From G965233625 sp965233625 (GTDB taxonomy: Bacteria; Planctomycetota; Planctomycetia; Pirellulales; Pirellulaceae): a stretch of 64,000 nt of DNA. Under the pieces are notes generated by a model. It was not told the DNA's origin, did no database searches, and saw only the letters and a list, made by a program, of their open reading frames with translations. This document shows positions 63,672 through 64,000 of the stretch, one piece after another. The number at the start of each line of letters is the position of its first letter. Position 1 is the stretch's first letter. The DNA lies in the NCBI GenBank assembly GCA_965233625.1, contig OZ247499.1:1612001-1676000 (forward strand). The letters are read 5' to 3'. The position numbers were made by a program, and so were the translations under genes.

Positions 63672-64000
63672 CTAAGCCGACCTCAAACTCTTTCCGGCTG
63701 GCTTGTCGAAAAAGTGGATCTGCGACGCATCAAAGTACAGTTCGACCTTCTCACCCGTTGCCGGAACGCTCCCCGCCGCGGCACGCACCGCCAGCGGTTG
63801 CTCTTCCTCTTTATTCTGTACGTAAATTATTACGGACTCTCCGAGAGGTTCAATCGCAACTACCTGCGACGTCCCCACACGCAACATCTCATCGCCTTTT
63901 GCGCCGAGCGAAACATGCTCCGGGCGGACACCGCACGAAACAGGACCCGCGACAACCGGCTGATTCAAACTCTGCTCAAGCTGCCTAGGCAGCAAAAACT
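63672..64000 (-). CDS. ABC transporter ATPase, C-terminal (TOBE) part only
   Basis: The minus-strand frame is open to the end of the window and stops at 63672, so only the last about 109 residues are seen. The phrase VSCGVRPEHVSLG and the following strand pattern (VVAIEPLGESVIIYV; VELYFDASQIHFFD) are the TOBE domain of sugar-type ABC ATPases (MalK/UgpC group). The ATP-binding motifs lie outside the window. It is upstream of nusA by 102 bp, and the import substrate is unknown. Confidence 0.88.
   Translation of the reverse strand, partial: FLLPRQLEQSLNQPVVAGPVSCGVRPEHVSLGAKGDEMLRVGTSQVVAIEPLGESVIIYVQNKEEEQPLAVRAAAGSVPATGEKVELYFDASQIHFFDKPAGKSLRSA

Overview
The window looks like a chromosomal segment of a free-living planctomycete (phylum Planctomycetota). 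The evidence is family content: a DUF1552 Tat protein paired with a large PSCyt/DUF1592-type cytochrome, DUF4159 and DUF4175-like proteins, an ECF sigma factor divergent from a lipoprotein plus a Ser/Thr kinase with a propeller domain, two secreted sulfatases, an SASA esterase, a thioredoxin-like lipoprotein and a YVTN/di-haem cytochrome. By eye the base composition is moderately GC-rich. No rRNA, CRISPR array, phage or intact transposon was seen. Order or genus cannot be assigned from this sequence alone.

Layout. 1-11.4 kb is mostly plus strand: the tail of an LptA/OstA-like gene, a membrane protein, a Tat-exported methanethiol oxidase (SBP56), a minus-strand fatty acid desaturase, an SDR, then a run of VWA, PP2C-like phosphatase, DJ-1/PfpI and TPR genes, a secreted propeller-like protein and a DUF4926-like protein. 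A tRNA-Glu(CTC) with visible promoter and terminator sits at 11.5-11.66 kb. A minus-strand SASA esterase (11.9-14.1 kb) and a decayed IS5-type transposase fragment precede a plus-strand run: speA, a flavin amine-oxidase-like gene, an RMD1-like protein, an HGSNAT-like membrane protein, a RibD/DHFR-like reductase and a sulfatase, then a PH-domain protein. A minus block (22.5-29.3 kb) holds a transporter-like protein, a second sulfatase and a 1256-residue DUF4175-like protein with a very long Gly/Ser/Asp/Gln-rich segment. At 29.7-32.3 kb are an outer-membrane-type protein, a 68-residue orphan, a MarR regulator and an FKBP isomerase.

At 32.5-39.2 kb a kinase and an 806-residue lipoprotein overlap by 8 bp and diverge from an ECF sigma gene across a short intergenic region with a near-perfect palindromic site. 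At 39.2-47.3 kb lie an exported bleomycin-hydrolase-like protease, an S33 peptidase, DUF1552, DUF1592 cytochrome and TlpA-like genes, all minus strand. A CxxC thioredoxin-like protein and a propeller-cytochrome follow on the plus strand.

The last 14 kb are minus strand and mainly informational: a partial ABC ATPase C-terminus, nusA, infB, rbfA, an endonuclease III-like protein with a histone H1-like tail, a double DUF4159 protein, a cysteine desulfurase, rpsA and an RpoD-type sigma factor. NusA, RbfA and S1 all carry acidic disordered C-terminal tails, while the EndoIII-like protein carries a strongly basic one. Across the window the palindrome GGCGCC is markedly over-represented (28 counted by eye in the first 10 kb), in genes and between them. 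The most promising material for something new is the EndoIII-H1 fusion, the ECF/lipoprotein/kinase locus with its palindrome, and the VWA-PP2C pair. None of these is proven to be a new system.
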